This document shows positions 39,401 through 52,800 of a DNA stretch of 64,000 nucleotides, piece by piece. Origin of the DNA: Chaetorhynchus papuensis (Eukaryota; Chordata; Aves; Passeriformes; Rhipiduridae); NCBI GenBank assembly GCA_013396525.1, contig VWYX01000664.1, positions 128,470 through 192,469 of the forward strand, read 5' to 3'. The position numbers were made by a program, and so were the translations under genes. Each line of letters starts with the position of its first letter. The stretch's first letter is position 1. The notes beneath the pieces are model-generated. The model searched no databases. It saw only the letters and a program-made list of their open reading frames with translations, and was not told the origin of the DNA.

Positions 39401-42400
39401 TCAGGAAAATATTCTTTCTTCTTTTTCAGTATGTCCATCTTGCTTATTAGGCTGTTTGAGACCAGTATTTTTGGCTTTCCATGCATCCAGTAAAACCTGT
39501 TTAGAAAAACTTGTATCTTTTTTGCACTTATACACACCAAAGTGACTCTCATGGGACACCCAATTGTTATCCTTCTACATGATGGAAATTTCTAGTAACT
39601 TTTCATTATTTTATTTATTCTGTAGGAAGAAATGTATCTTCATAACCTTTTTGCAATTAAAATTCTTCCAACGGTTCTTGACAAACTCCAGGGATGTCTC
39701 TCTTCTCATGGATCTTAGCAGAGTGAATTAATCTGCGTTCAAACAAAATTAGAGATGTAATTACTATAACCTTTAAGAGAATAATTATGTTCCTAACACA
39801 ATCACCCATGTTTTGGGGACTGTATTGCAAAGAGTTCTGCCTCCTGTTGCATACTTATTTCTTTTCCTCACACTCCCTAATGGAAGAGAAAAATTAGACT
39901 CTTGAGTCCCTTGAGTGAAAACCGATGACCTGTGGGTTCACAGTGTTGCATTTGGTATTTCTGACTCTGTTTTTGTCACTGTTTTGGGAATTGCTACTCA
40001 GAACCTATGAATGACATTTTGAGTGTAGGAAATCTGCTTTAATTGAATGAATAAAAAGTTGCTAGGGATGCTCAGGTCTAACACTTTTCTAAGCAGTAAA
40101 ATATTTGCCATTTGTTTACGTCAGTAAAATGAGAAATATTATGATACATCATATGCTTGGAAAATACTATCTTTCAACATACATTTCTGAAAAAATGTCG
40201 TAAAATGTCTTGGAGATCTATATTTATTGCTTTTCTGTATTTCTAAATTAAATCTGCTCATCTGACAAATGAAAAAAATGTTCTGCTTTAAAATTAAGTC
40301 CTAAATCTTTGAGGCTGCTGCTTGCTTGCATGCTACTAACCAGAAAAACTCAACTTTTTGAGTAAAGCAGTATTATTGATGATCTGTGTGTTAGCTTCCT
40401 CACAAACCTATAAGTCCTGCGTGATTATCAAGAATAAACAGAAACAAATGGTTTCAGTCTGTAGAATCAGCAAAATGCTACATATCAATGTTAGAAACGT
40501 AGAAATCTAATGGAAATTACGGCAAATTCAATTTGTGAAAAATTAATATTCATCATAGTATTTAAATAATCATAGAAAATGTTCTCATTATAAAAATTCA
40601 AGTCTAAAAAGTGCAACGTGGAATAAGTTTTAGGAATACCCTTAATTCCTTTCTATCTGGTTTTGATATCTCAGTGTGCTGGTATCCAGCTGTTTAGTCA
40701 AATAAATATGTACAGGAGGACTGGCTGAGATATTTAGAAACAGCACAATCTTACATACATGATTTTAGCAAACACATAAAATACATATGAACATGCAATC
40801 AGAAGATATTACACAGGTAAAACACTTGGTTACTGCGTTACTAGGAGAATATGCTACATCACAAGCTGTAATATAAATTTGATCACATGGGTATCAACCA
40901 GACAAAAAATAAGATATGAGACACAGTTGATGTAGCTAACAGGTGTCTAGTAGCTATCCCTTGGGCACTCTTTGCTGTCTGATCCACCTGGCTGCAGAGT
41001 CATTGGGCTCCCTGAATTGAGATCCTCACAGAACCTGGAGTCTCCCACAAGAGAAGCCTGTATGGTTTCATAAACACTGAACACAATTCATTTTTGACCA
41101 ATCAGCTGTTAAAGAAATATACACTGGTAAGAAGACTCACATCCATGTTTATTGTCCTTCTAGGACCGATACCAAACCTATTAAAGTCAGAAGGAGTTTG
41201 ATAGGTTACTCTGCTAATCAGGCAATGGGTGAAAGCTCCTTTTGAAGACACCAGAAAGAGAATATCTAAACTTTTGAAGAAAAACGTAATTGCCCGATTA
41301 AATTCTGGTAGTAATAATTGCAGAATACCACTCCCTGCCTTGAGTAGTCATGTAATTTGTACATATCATTTGATAGTTGCAGAACCTCATACCAAGATGA
41401 AGGTATTTTTGCAGCTAGGTGTGTCTTTGAAGATCTTTTGGCATGTAAGGCACCATAAAAACTAAAGTTGAAAATGCAAGTGCCCAGCAGGACCACTGAA
41501 AAGAATGAAATTAAATGTCTTCTCAAAAGTAGACTTTCTTGAGTAAAGTAGGTGATTTCACCTCTGTACCTTATCACTAGTTCCTAACTAAACACCCACT
41601 GCTGCCCAGTTCTCACATAAGACGCATACCAAGCTGACTACTTGCCTAATGGTCTGAACACAGATGAAAGAGAAAGGAAGGTTTTTCTGTACACATTGGC
41701 TGTTTCTCTCTTGTGGAGAAAATGTCTAGCATGTTTCAAATGTGACAGCTGCCTCCCATAAATAAGTATCCACTGAGAAATGCTAAAGAAATTAGGGAAA
41801 AGCCATATGAGCCTTTTCTACTTTATTGAGACCTGCAGGGAAGAGCCTCAAAGTTACTGTAAAGATGAAAGAGGAAGGTGCTATATATCCTGGTCACAAA
41901 GTATCCGAGCTGGTGGTTTATATTATTGAAGCATTTTGTACACAAATATAAATTCTCATCATGTAATAAAGAAATGATTTTGTTGCTAGTGCATATCCTA
42001 TAAGGTGGAGTCAAATACTCACCTATTAAGTTATGTGACTTGCAAATGAAGACAGGCCAGGATATTAAGGTAGAAGATGTGTCTGTTTCCCTCTGTGCTT
42101 TCTTTCAGATTTTTCTTGATGTTATGGCTCTGTTTTCATTTCATCATGAAATCCATCTTTGACCCAAAGTGTATCAGTAGTAATGCATTTCCGTGGTCCT
42201 TTAAGGCTATGAACACAATAAGCATTTATTATGGCTTAAGACATGAGGTAGTAAAGTGCCAGGATGATGATATATTAGAGGCAAGTGAGACTCAGGGACA
42301 TCACGGGGCCGTGAAATGATGGTTCCTGAAGTTTTCCTTAAGCTTCTCAGAAAATCTTGCGTGACTAAGGTGGGGAAAGCACTGTCCATACCAGGAATTT

Positions 42401-42928
42401 CGGTTGCCTGACTATGGAGGGGGACAAGAGATAGCCAGTCACCCCCAGAGAACCTCAGAACATTACTTGCCTGAATCATAGCACAAGGGGAATGATACCC
42501 TTGTTGCTGGACTTTAAAAAAATCTACAGTAATTACCATCTTGAATTATGGCCAGGATGGAAGTTGACAGGTGACTAAAGCCAATCATCTTGTGATGAAA
42601 GTCACACTTTCTCAAATTTGTATAAAACCTGCTTTTGCTAATATCTTTGATGGCAATTCTCTAAGTGACCTAAATCTCTCATTCACGACAACCATGATTT
42701 TCCCAATTCCTTTAATTTTCCTGCTCTGGATAACAAGAATATGCTGTGTGTTTCTGGCCGTGCTTACTATATTTACTGTCCCACCTTGTGACAGGATTCG
42801 GGATGAGAAGAATAATATTCTACCTCTGTTGATTGATACTCTGTTTCTTTCAATATAGATCTTTGCCACATGCTGTCAATATGCAGCCTCAAAACAGTAG
42901 CAGAATTGCATACCAATACATAACATGA
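36441..42928. other. Unique AT-rich non-coding sequence
   Basis: No gene or named transposon recognised. A short (GAAA)n run lies at 37256-37271. The stretch at 38581-38700 (containing gttaattgctgttttattta and ccaattagaa) has the look of conserved non-coding DNA, unproven. 39200-40900 is strongly AT-rich with no open frame over 60 codons. Confidence 0.5.
37256..37271. repeat. Short (GAAA)n microsatellite
   Basis: Gaaagaaagaaagaa run, preceded by gagac. Simple repeat only. Confidence 0.85.
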
Positions 42929-43068
42929 GAAAAATTCTTGAGGTTTTTCAAGACCTGACTGAGCAGCCTGATCCAACCCCATAGCCAACCCTCCTCTGAG
43001 CAGCTGGTTGGACTAGAGAGCTCCGGAGATCTCTTCCAACCTGAACTACTCTATCAGTCTGTATCTCT
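42929..43068 (+). mobile_element. CR1 LINE 3' tail fragment, plus strand
   Basis: Reading on the plus strand: a 'ttcttgaggtttttcaagac' segment, then 'tgagcagcctgatccaaccc', 'ctgagcagctggttggacta', and finally a 'gatctcttccaacctgaact' plus 'ctatcagtctg' end. This order (the 'gttggactag' block, then 'cttccaacct', then a degenerate octamer tail) is that of CR1 3' UTRs. It is a short, old, 5'-truncated copy without coding sequence, and it lies opposite in strand to the other clear CR1 copies in the window. Confidence 0.85.
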
Positions 43069-43609
43069 TTGACACAGATTCACAGTCTACAGGAGTTTGT
43101 AAGCTTTTCTTCAGAAACTATCCACATGTATGCCTAAGTCTGAAGTAAATGTGAGGTACTTTGAAGCTGTATACCCTTTAGTCTATTACTAACCATAGGT
43201 CTGTATCACAACCTGTCATGTGCCAGCTGCTTCATTTGCTATGTCCTTTAGTGTAAAATTGGGCAGAATGGCTAAGGCAATTTTGGGAAACAGAGACAAC
43301 AAAGCTCACATTTTAAGAATGTGGCATTTACAACAGGAAACATCGCTGCAATCACAAAGAAATTGAAGGAGGTTTCACTGAGAGCTTTGTAAGTTCAACA
43401 GGGTCTGTTTGATGGGCGATCACCGGCAGTGAAAATATAATCTACCAGGAGGTATGTGAGTGACAGCCCTTGTTTCACAGTGAAACTTCAGACCACAGGG
43501 AAATGCTTGAGCCTAGACTATGGCTGATGGCATAAGATGAAGGACCTCTTGGAAGAGGCTTCATCATCACAGTTTTCTCATACAATATGACTTGCTCTGC
43601 TTAACTTTG
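43069..43609. other. Unique non-coding sequence
   Basis: No feature recognised between the CR1 tail and the LTR-like segment. Confidence 0.5.
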
Positions 43610-43848
43610 GTGCTGGGTAACCCCAAACACTTGATAGTTTGGCAGGGGCTGACACAGCACCTGGCGACCTGATAAGATGTCTTTTCAGGGAAGATGGAGA
43701 AGGGACTGGTATAGACATGGGTGATTTACTTCTCACAAGGTGCTGTGGTCTCTTGCATAAATACAACCACACAAGCATTTGTCTGGCAATAAAACATTTT
43801 CTGCTGCAAGTGCACAGGTTGGTAGTGGCAGCTCTGGGTACTTCAGCC
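43610..43848 (+). mobile_element. Possible short LTR-like segment
   Basis: On the plus strand a TATA-like cataaata (43756-43763) is followed 25 bases later by AATAAA (43788-43793). After a further ~50 bases comes 'gcagctctgggtacttca', ending in CA. This compact TATA-to-polyadenylation spacing resembles some avian endogenous retrovirus LTRs. The start is uncertain, I see no terminal inverted repeat pair or target duplication, and both strands carry a short frame without domains (43578-43857). It may equally be ordinary unique sequence. Confidence 0.3.
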
Positions 43849-44222
43849 ATTTTGTAATTTATTAAGGCTTGTCAGAGCAGACATTTTAAAATACTGGTCT
43901 GTTCATCACTGTGAAGTATTTACAGTTAGATTTTCATGTGAAAATCATTCTTGATCCATTCACTAATATTTACCATCCCTTTGATTTTTAGGTCACATAC
44001 AAAATTATTGTGTCTTCAGGGAACCAAGTGTGAAAGTCAGACATCCACCTACATCCCTCTCCTGCAGAGCTGGGCACAGGTGTAAATAGGGCCAGGAACT
44101 AAGGAAGTTATCACTGTGCACTTTGCTTGACTGGATAAAGCTGGTACAGTACAGTGCTAATCCATGCCTGTAGCACTTAAAAACTATGGAGGTAGAAATA
44201 AATAGCAGTTTGTTTAATAGCA

Positions 44223-44320
44223 ATGATATTCCTGCTAATAGTGATGATAATGATAATGATGGTGATTACAACAGAAACATCAACAACAATAGTAGCAATA
44301 ATAAGAATTATAGTAATGCT
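44223..44320. repeat. Degenerate trinucleotide-rich tract
   Basis: A run of gat/aat, then caa and aat/agt triplets (gatgataatgataatgatgg, then acatcaacaacaatagtagc). The apparent frame at 44223-44525 (Ile/Met/Thr-rich start) is a product of this low-complexity DNA and not a credible protein. Confidence 0.8.
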
Positions 44321-47300
44321 TTTTTATTTGCATGTATTTTACAAATGCCTTCTACTTAGCTGCAGCTCAAATCAGGAAGACAAGGCTCAAGGAATGAAGT
44401 CCATTAGCTATGTTTTGAACAGGCTTTGTCTGGCAGAATGCTCCAGTCAGGGAAGATCAGCCTGCCTAGGAAGGAAATGGAGATCTGAGATGCTAGTTTT
44501 TGGGTTTTTTTTTAATTGCAGATAGCCAGATATTCTTTCTTCACTGACCGGCTTTTGGGGCTTTCTTTTTTTCAGCTGGTTTTTTTGAGGAGGAGCTCTC
44601 TTGATGGACATAATTCAGTTGGTGAACTGCTTAGGTTGCTCTTAACAACCATTCCTTAGAGTAATCACCACAGAGAGCTCACAGTTTCCTTTGCCTGACT
44701 GGTCAGCTGAATTATTTGATGTGGTTTCTATTTTCTATGAATTGTCTAGAACAATACATTTTTATGCATCTACAGCTTTTCACAAATTTTCATTCATGAA
44801 AAATTTCTATATTTGGAAAAAATATAATCTTCTAACAAAGCAAACAAAATACAGCTGTTCAATTCTTCACAGAAGTGAAGCTGAAAAGATGATCAGAGCA
44901 ACCCACCTGTCCTCACAAGTCACTTAGGTTTGTATTTGCTGGACTGAACGTGTGGTGAGAGGGCTGTGACAGAAAAGAGACAGAAAAATCATGGAGAGGT
45001 GCTCTGTAAGGGTCCCATAGGAGGCACAAGAGGGACTGAGGCACACAGGGAGCTGAATTTGTGCTTTGATGGTACAGGGAGATGTTACCTACACTGTGAT
45101 GCTCTCTCTGTGGCATGGCCTGGTCTGGTCCCTAGCGTGCACTGCACCTCTCCAGCTCACCCATGGGCCCTTGTTTCCAGGCAGGAAAACTCACACAGAA
45201 AGGCTGGGAAGCCTCTTCGGTGTACTCAAAGATGATCCATTGCCTGGACACAGAGACCATATAGCAACCTATTCTAAAATGCCAAGGCAACCATTCGGAT
45301 GAAGATACAAGGGAACAGAGCAGGTACTGAAACATCTGGAGTGTAGGGACAGGACAGACTATTTGTCCAAATATGCAGAATTGGCCAGCTATGAAGTGCT
45401 GCAACACAGTGACAAAAAGAGCCAGCCAAGGTACCAATACCATGCTGAATGTACCCATGACAGCTAAAGAGAGGTTCAGTGCTGGAAGGAGGAACATCAC
45501 AATTGTAAGCATGTGGGGGACAGCGTGATAAATGACAGAAGAGTTTTGGCAATGGTAGTCAAATATCCAGTGTGGCCAGCGGAAGCATTAGCATGCCTTC
45601 CATTACCTTTGCACTAAATGTGCAGGGCTTGGCACTTTCTGGTCATAAAGTTAATTCTGTATTTACAGAAACAGATGGATAGATAAGCTTCCAGCATCAC
45701 AGCATTCACCTAGGGGAAAATATGGAAGGAATGCAAATTCATATACAGTTCAAATAAGACTACAGAAGATTTCTGATCATAGTATCCTTTGGATTACAAG
45801 GTAGACCTCATGGGTCTGTTCCCATACACAAGAACACTTGATCTGAAGCTTTATTATTATCCTTGTATATAGATATTTTCCTGAAGAATCTTCATTATGG
45901 TTTTCATAATAGGGGCAAATATTGGTGGTAACTAGATATCCAGGACATTTTGCACTAAGAGAGGTTGAACTAGAACAGACTTTACATTCACTCAGGCTTC
46001 TGTCCATCATGTTTTTTTTCCTACACACAGAGTTCTGATTTAAGTGGGGGACTACAGAGCCGAGGCAGCATCATGCAGCATGTGAGCACCTGCTGTATTG
46101 CTCTCTACAGATAAAGAGTAACCTTTGTATAACCTATAGTCTCAGGTAAACCTGTGCCAGGCAAAATCCAACATGGATGCTTCAAAAGAAGGGGATATTT
46201 ATTCCCTCACTGAGCCATGAACGATGTATCTCTGGATTTCTGTTTTGGCCCCCATTATTCCCTAGTCCTGCTTTTGTGATAGTGGCAGAGCCTCAGCATT
46301 GTATGTGATATAATGCAATAGTATTCATGTTTGTGAAGTTTCTTTTAATAGTGTGCCATCAAGTTACAAAGACCTAACACTGACTTGTTACCCTGACATG
46401 ACAGTATCTGAATGGAATGGCATGAGTCACTCAAGGTGGACAAAACCAGATGAGCAATGAGGTCTCCATTCCTTGCTTTATTCTCTGCTGCAAGCTCCTT
46501 TATTGGTCTCCCTATAAAACACCTTTGCCTTTGCTCATGAGTGTTGTGTGCATAGGAAGAACCTGCTCTCCTCTCTCACCATTTGAAAGCAGCTCTTTTA
46601 TGCAATACCACTCTTTCCATTGTCCTGAAATTTCATAGAGCAACCCTTACTGTTTCTCTTAGTGAGTGTCTTGTTTCATTATGAGGCTAACAGAGAACCT
46701 GCTAATAGGACAAATTCAAAACTAAACAAACAGATCAATGAGAAAGAGTTTTAATGTTTTCACAGTGAAGTGCAAGTCTGTGTCAGAGAGAGAAGTACAA
46801 CTGGTAGGTATTGACTTGCTGGATTGGTGCATATTTGGCCACATCAACACTTAGCATCAATCCCTTACTTTTTGAGCTTTTCTTTTTTTTTTTTCCTCAA
46901 ACCATAATAAACACAAATGCTTATATTTGGGACACAGGGTGACATTCTGACAGTTGCATTTGCATGATTGCATCTGCTAAAGAATTTAGCTGGTTTTTAA
47001 ACATAAGGGTTGTTTTAGAACATATCAGCTCCATGTGTTGTAAATCTAGTACTGCGATATAAATATTATATATCTATCTGTACAGACATATGCAGCCACT
47101 GGGGCTAGGTCCTCCTCCTCTGCCTCCACATTTCCAATTCAATTTATCTGAGCTGGAAAACAGTTCTAGTAGTGTGAACTTTGTTGGTTTTCCATTTGAT
47201 TTGGTGTTCTCTTCAGACTTCATATTTTTAAAAAAAGGAATTTTGCCTGTGTTAAAATTATGGCTCCTTCATTGTAACAGTTCTAGACAGCATGTGACGT

Positions 47301-49000
47301 TTGAGAGGAACAGACCATTCCTCCTGCCTGGCTCTCACTTCAGGCTGCCTCTGGTAAAAACTGATTAACTAAAGAGTGCAATGCCTGAGATGGCAGCATC
47401 AGTAAACTGCTTGTATGCAATGTATTAACAGGTTTAGAATGTAAGGTCTGCATATGCCCAGTACTTTTCATCCTGTTCAAATTAAAGTGTGTATAAAAAT
47501 GTGAAACAACTTTCTAGTTTTAAATCTCTCTGCATGGTCAAGGCCTTAAGTACCTTAGTTGGTTTAATACAGAAAGCCCTGCACAATGATTTATGGTATA
47601 TAGGGGAATAAAGATTTCTTTCTTATGCTTCCATTTTCACAGGGAATAAAGTTGCATAACTGAGTCTGGGTGACTTAAACACAGTGCAGTAAAACAGAGC
47701 GCTTCTCCTCATTATTACTTTTAGCTTCATCCACGACTAATAGCATTTAAGTGTGTTATTACATTATGACTGTTTGGTGCCATCTGAAATGATTTTTATG
47801 GGCACTCACATCTCAATGTAAAGTAAAATTGTGCCATACTTATCTGGTTCAGCTTTTGAGTCAAGAACTGAATGTACACAGAGACTGAATTTCCTTCTGG
47901 TGTCTCAAGTAAGACCTGTCATACACTGGAGGTGATAGTATGTGAAGGAATCCTGTTTTGCTGCTGATATGACTTAGAGGCTTTCTGCTTGAATTCTGGT
48001 ACACTTTAGTTTTTTTAAATACAGAACTCCAATTTCATAAGATTTTTTTTTGTTTGTTCAGTCCTTGGATTCCTGCAAAGATGACATTAAATGGCTCATG
48101 AAATAAAGGGACTTTTACACACCTATAGGTGATGCAGTTAGGGGATATTTTGGGCTCCCTTTCTAGCTGAACAGGTAATTTCATCTTAGTGCAGCCTATG
48201 ATGATAACCCATTGACACATTTGCTCATGAGATTTTCCCTCTCACTGTTTTCTCACACGTTGTGTCTCATTTATAAAGAAATGGATTGACTTTTTTGAAA
48301 ATCAGACTAACATCACACAGAACATGAATCTATGCTTCCCTATCTGAATGTTCATGACTTGAATACTCCTTAAATTGTGCTGAGCTGAGTGTAACCAGAT
48401 GATGAGTAGAACCATATGAACAATGCTTCCATCAGCCGCTTGAAGCAGATAAGCCCATGAATAATTCAGCACAGGAGAGTGCCTGGCTCTTCTCTGGTAG
48501 CTTCACAATAGGTCACAAGTGACTAAGCTCAGAAGAGGATGTGTCCTCAGTATAATTAGTCTTTCTTTAACACTACTGAATTAGCACTTCTGTTTTATTG
48601 TACCCTGAAGGTAAAATGGTTATTAGGTTACAGAACAAGCAAATTATTGCTAAATGCCTTGAGCAGATAACGCAAGAGCTTCTAACTATCACTTTATTAA
48701 CTACACCTTACATCATCAGAAAATATTGCAAAATTGGTAAAAAATACAAATGTTACTGTAAAAATCAAAAAGGAGGCTACAGGGGTGAGAAAATAAAGTA
48801 GAATTAAGCAGTTGCCCAAGTCTGATGTGCATTATGTACATAATACATCAGCCATTGTTCCCTATGTCATAGCTGCTCAAATAGTTTATGTAAGATTTCT
48901 TTTTTATTATGAGATGATTAAAATAATACCATTTGAACATTTAGCTTGAATATAATTTGAAAAAATTGTAACCCCCTCCTCTTTCCCCCCATTCTGAGGC
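44321..49000. other. Unique non-coding sequence, nothing firmly recognised
   Basis: The segment 44966-45552 is richer in GC, with overlapping frames on both strands (up to 126 residues, minus, hydrophobic); I recognise no domain. 47690-47840 contains attattacttttagc and acattatgac motifs and resembles conserved non-coding DNA, unproven. 48598-48801 (plus, 67 residues, Lys-rich) looks like AT-rich chance translation. Confidence 0.5.
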
Positions 49001-49475
49001 TCAGTGTTGCTGCAAAGAAGTCCTTTCAATTGCACTAAGGGTTTTCTTTACAGAAACCCAGGGTAAGGCAACCAGGGGACTATTTTCCTGGACCAATTTC
49101 ATAGCTAAATTACTCTCTCTAACCTGGCTTAGAAATTTTAGAAGGAGGTCTTGCTGCTTGATTACTTCTTCCTGATCGTGCCTTCCAGGTACAGGGCCCT
49201 GAACAGTGGTGCCTTGGCTAGAATCATTATGTGCAGGCTTTTGGGAGCCTTCCAGGAATTCCATCATAAGGAGCCTTATGATGCTGTCCCAGAGGATTAT
49301 TTTACAACTGGTTTTACTGACCTGATATAGTGCAGGTACTTCAGCAGGTGTGTCAGGGTAACTTAGTGGCTCAATGGGATGCAGAGCTAAGGAGAATGAG
49401 CAGCAGTTCTTGGAAGTGCAATTGCAGCCAAAGTTATCACCATGGGAAATTAGAGTCTGTGTCACTTTGGCACAT

Positions 49476-49513
49476 AGATTTTTGGCCTGAACAAAGATTT
49501 TTGGCCTGAACAC
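49476..49513. repeat. 19-bp tandem duplication
   Basis: Agatttttggcctgaacaa (49476-49494) is followed directly by agatttttggcctgaacac (49495-49513), 18 of 19 bases the same. It shifts the minus-strand frame across it by one base. Confidence 0.95.
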
Positions 49514-49544
49514 TCACAGGTATCTCTTCTGGGCATTTAAGCCT

Positions 49545-49572
49545 CCCTGCAAGTTCCTCCCTGCAAGTTCCT
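49545..49572. repeat. 14-bp tandem duplication
   Basis: Ccctgcaagttcct occurs twice in direct succession (49545-49558 and 49559-49572), without mismatch. The length is not a multiple of three. Confidence 0.95.
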
Positions 49573-49823
49573 CTGAGTCACTGTTACAACACACTCTCTG
49601 TCTTCTTCCACCAGTTGGAAGTGGGTGACGGGAGTCCTGATGTGAGGGATGGAGGTGCGACAGACTGACCCAGGTGCAAAAGTGGAGTGACAGAGCCTGC
49701 AGACAGCTCAGCAGCAGCCTGTCCCAGATGGATGGACCCATCTGCTTGGACGACTGCACTAGCAGGCTCAGTGGCAGGTGCCTGTCTGATGCTTTGTTTT
49801 TGGTAGCCCTGCACATATAACAT

Positions 49824-52800
49824 CAGTCAGAGTGAGAAAGTACTAAAAACTGAGCAATGTGGCTGAAATTTTCTGTTCATTTTTAGAATCATCAAGAGTA
49901 AGAAACCTCACTTCTGCTGTTGTACTACACCTTTGTGAATATGATTGGATGTATTTAACAGGTGTGCATTTTAATATAGACTGTGTGCACAAATATAAGT
50001 CACAGAACAAAGACATGGAGGGGTGTATTAGGTCACAAGTCAAGGATCCAGCAGAAAGCAATTTCCTACAATCATTTTATGTCAGAAATAAATAATTTTT
50101 AAACTTTTTGAGGTAGATAAGTAACTTCTCAAAACCTGAGGATTCAGAAACAGAATATGGGGATAAAATATGTTAGGAAGAATCTCAGGACCAAAATTGC
50201 TAATAGCTATATTGCTCAATGTATGACATGCAGCAATCAATTACCATAAAAAAGGAGTTATTTTGTGGCATTTTAGAGCTCTAAACAGACAGAGAAACCT
50301 ACCTGAAGTACCAAGAATCTCAGAATAAATGCATAGATTTTAAGAGCACATTGGGGTGCTCTTTCATTTTCTGTGGTGTTTTATTAGCAGGGATCAGCTT
50401 TCAGTCAAAGGGCCTGAGAAGAGACTTGCTGCTGCTGAGATCAATAAATTGGTAAGGAATGAGTAGCATAAAGGTGAACCAATAGTAACCCAGTAGGGGA
50501 GCAATCAGGGAGAGCTTTATAACAATGCAAAAGACAAGTTTTCCACACTGCAGATAGCTCAGACCTAACACATATGTCAGACACTTAACCTACAGTTATG
50601 CTCTTGTTCCCTTGAAGCACTGCATGTCCCACAGAACCAGGTTTTTAGCTGGTATTACATAATTTTTGTTAGTGTGTCTAAAAAGTTGTTATTAGTTTCT
50701 CTAGCCAGATCAGCTGCCCTTCCAGATAATCCTCCCCAGTTCATATACTGGGCATTACGTTCCATGATGTGGAATATCCCTTTGGTCAGTTCGGGTCACC
50801 TGTCCCAGCTGTGCTCCCTCACAGTTTCTTTTACAGACCTCATCACTGGCAGAGCAGGAGACAAGGAAAAAGGATCTATGACTGACGAAAAAAACAACTT
50901 AGCAAAAACGAAATCATCAGTGTGTTATCAACCTCATTCTCATTCTGAATCCAAAACACAGCACTGTAACAGCTACTGAGAAGAAATTAACTCTACCCTA
51001 ACTGAAACGAGGATAGAAGCTAAAGTTCTGCTATTTCCCTACAATTAAACTTTTTTTTTTTTTTTCACTATGCAGAAGCTTCTGCTTATAGGAAAAGGTG
51101 ACATGAAACCCTTTTGGATATTCGTTTGGCATCTCAGTGTTAAAGGTACTCTGCTAACCACCTCCTAGGCAGATGTGATGGCAATATTGGATTTCCTCTC
51201 CCTTCAATAGCTGGGAGTTAATGACCTGCAGAGATTTATGAATAGAATTGTATTAATGAGTCAAGTCAAGCTCTGAAGGAAGGTAAGGCTGAGAGAGGGT
51301 TGTGTTTGGATTTTGGGATCTTCTTTTGTATATTATTCCACCATATTCCATAGTAACATAGTGTAAGGCAGATGCTCCCTATGGTGCCTTTTCTTATCAT
51401 GATGGCGTTTTCTGTTTGTGAGATCAGGAACCCAGAGCCCAGGAAAAATTAATGGAAAATCCCAACATAAAACCAAATTAAAGATAAAGATGATTAATTT
51501 GAATGAAGCTGCTATGAAGCAAAATCTATCAAACACTCAAATTTCAATGTTCATTAGATTGCATCAGAGCAACAGAACTGTTTTGGGAAAGGTGAAAGGG
51601 TTACAGCTGTTGCCATGCCAGTGGCCTCCATGCTGAGACTCCCCAACAGATCCCTGCCCTCCTACCGGGCTGTTGGAAGGGGAAGGACACTGGCCCTGCT
51701 CTCTTAGGTTAGCCCAGGATTAAACAAAAGTTGTTATGAAAAAATAATTGGATGCAACTTGGGTGACGTTAGGCAGTGTAACTAGCAGTATTAATCGAGC
51801 TTCCATACTGTGACCAATAAAGTTTTAGCAGACTGAAGCATGGCAAATTTGTGGATGCAGCAGGTTTTCTATTTGTATAGCACTACTGTGTGCATATTAT
51901 TTCATAGAAATGAGAGTGTAGAGCATCGCGTCCCTATTCCATCTGATCCCTCTAGGGCTGCAAAACCTTATGCCTGTGGGCAGTAACTAAAGGTGATGAT
52001 GAAGCCAAGAATAGATTGGGATGTAGCAAATGATAACAAATTACACAGAGTCCACATTCAGGAACTTATTTTCCTCTTGAAACATGTTGAAAGATGTGCA
52101 GATAAAACGTCAGGGTTAAATTAAGGCCTTAGTAATGGATATGGCTCAAAACCAAGAAATACATTTTGAGTGGGTGTCCAGAAAACCAGAATCTGACTGA
52201 CTTAGAAACAGGTCTGAACATGATTTCATATTGAGACTGATCTGGAAATATTTCTTTTTTATCCCTTAAACTCCCTGAACAGAACAAGGACCTTGCAAAC
52301 AGTGTAATATGTTAACAAAGATAAGTTGTGTAGTACTAGTTGTAGGTTTCCATGGCAATACACACGGAAGCTCTGTGATTTACCAGCACTGAAGCTGATA
52401 ATAATGAGACAAAGAAAAACCTATCTTTCTCATTGCTCCTCTAAGGAAAAAAAATTTGACAATTCCATGCTAACCATATGCAGTGCAAGTTTTTCTTTAC
52501 AGGTCACAATATGTTTCCTGAGAAGGTTGTATGTTTCTGGATACCATCTAGTATGGCATGTTTTCAATTTTCTTAGAATCCTTGGGAAGTGCTTATATTA
52601 TTGTGAATGGCTAAAATCTATAATCCATTCCAGATTTTAAAGCATGCGATCATGATTTACTTAATGGTAACATAAGGTTTCCTAGGGCAGGAACTCCAGT
52701 TTCCATTTATGATCAGAGGTTTGTAAGGAACATACATATCTAAAAATTCTTTATTTCTTTATTGATTAGGATTATGGTTGAATTGGTTTATTTACATGGT

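Larger units (their letters stand above)
49001..49823 (-). pseudogene. Unidentified broken minus-strand reading frame, possibly retroelement-derived
   Basis: One minus-strand phase is open from about 49816 to 49001 (around 270 codons) except for a single TGA at about 49514-49516, which splits it into a 100-residue and a 170-residue frame. An overlapping second phase is also open at 49823-49584. Visible features are a Gln/Ala/Ser/Pro-rich start, a Cys-rich patch (NCTSKNCC) and a charged, possibly helical tail (EEVIKQQDLLLKFLSQVRES). I do not recognise the family. The local GC is higher than in the flanks, as expected of an inserted or formerly coding sequence. Two small tandem duplications (19 bp and 14 bp, neither a multiple of three) near the stop show that the frame has been disturbed. 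Options are a retroelement ORF1 or gag remnant, a retrocopy of a host gene, or chance. Confidence 0.25.

Noticed and set aside
44223..44525. Ile/Met/Thr-rich plus-strand frame
   Set aside because: Low-complexity trinucleotide tract translated by chance.
45132..45552. Hydrophobic minus-strand frames that might suggest a membrane protein
   Set aside because: Two phases on the minus strand and two on the plus strand are open together, which points to composition rather than coding. No receptor or transporter motif is visible.
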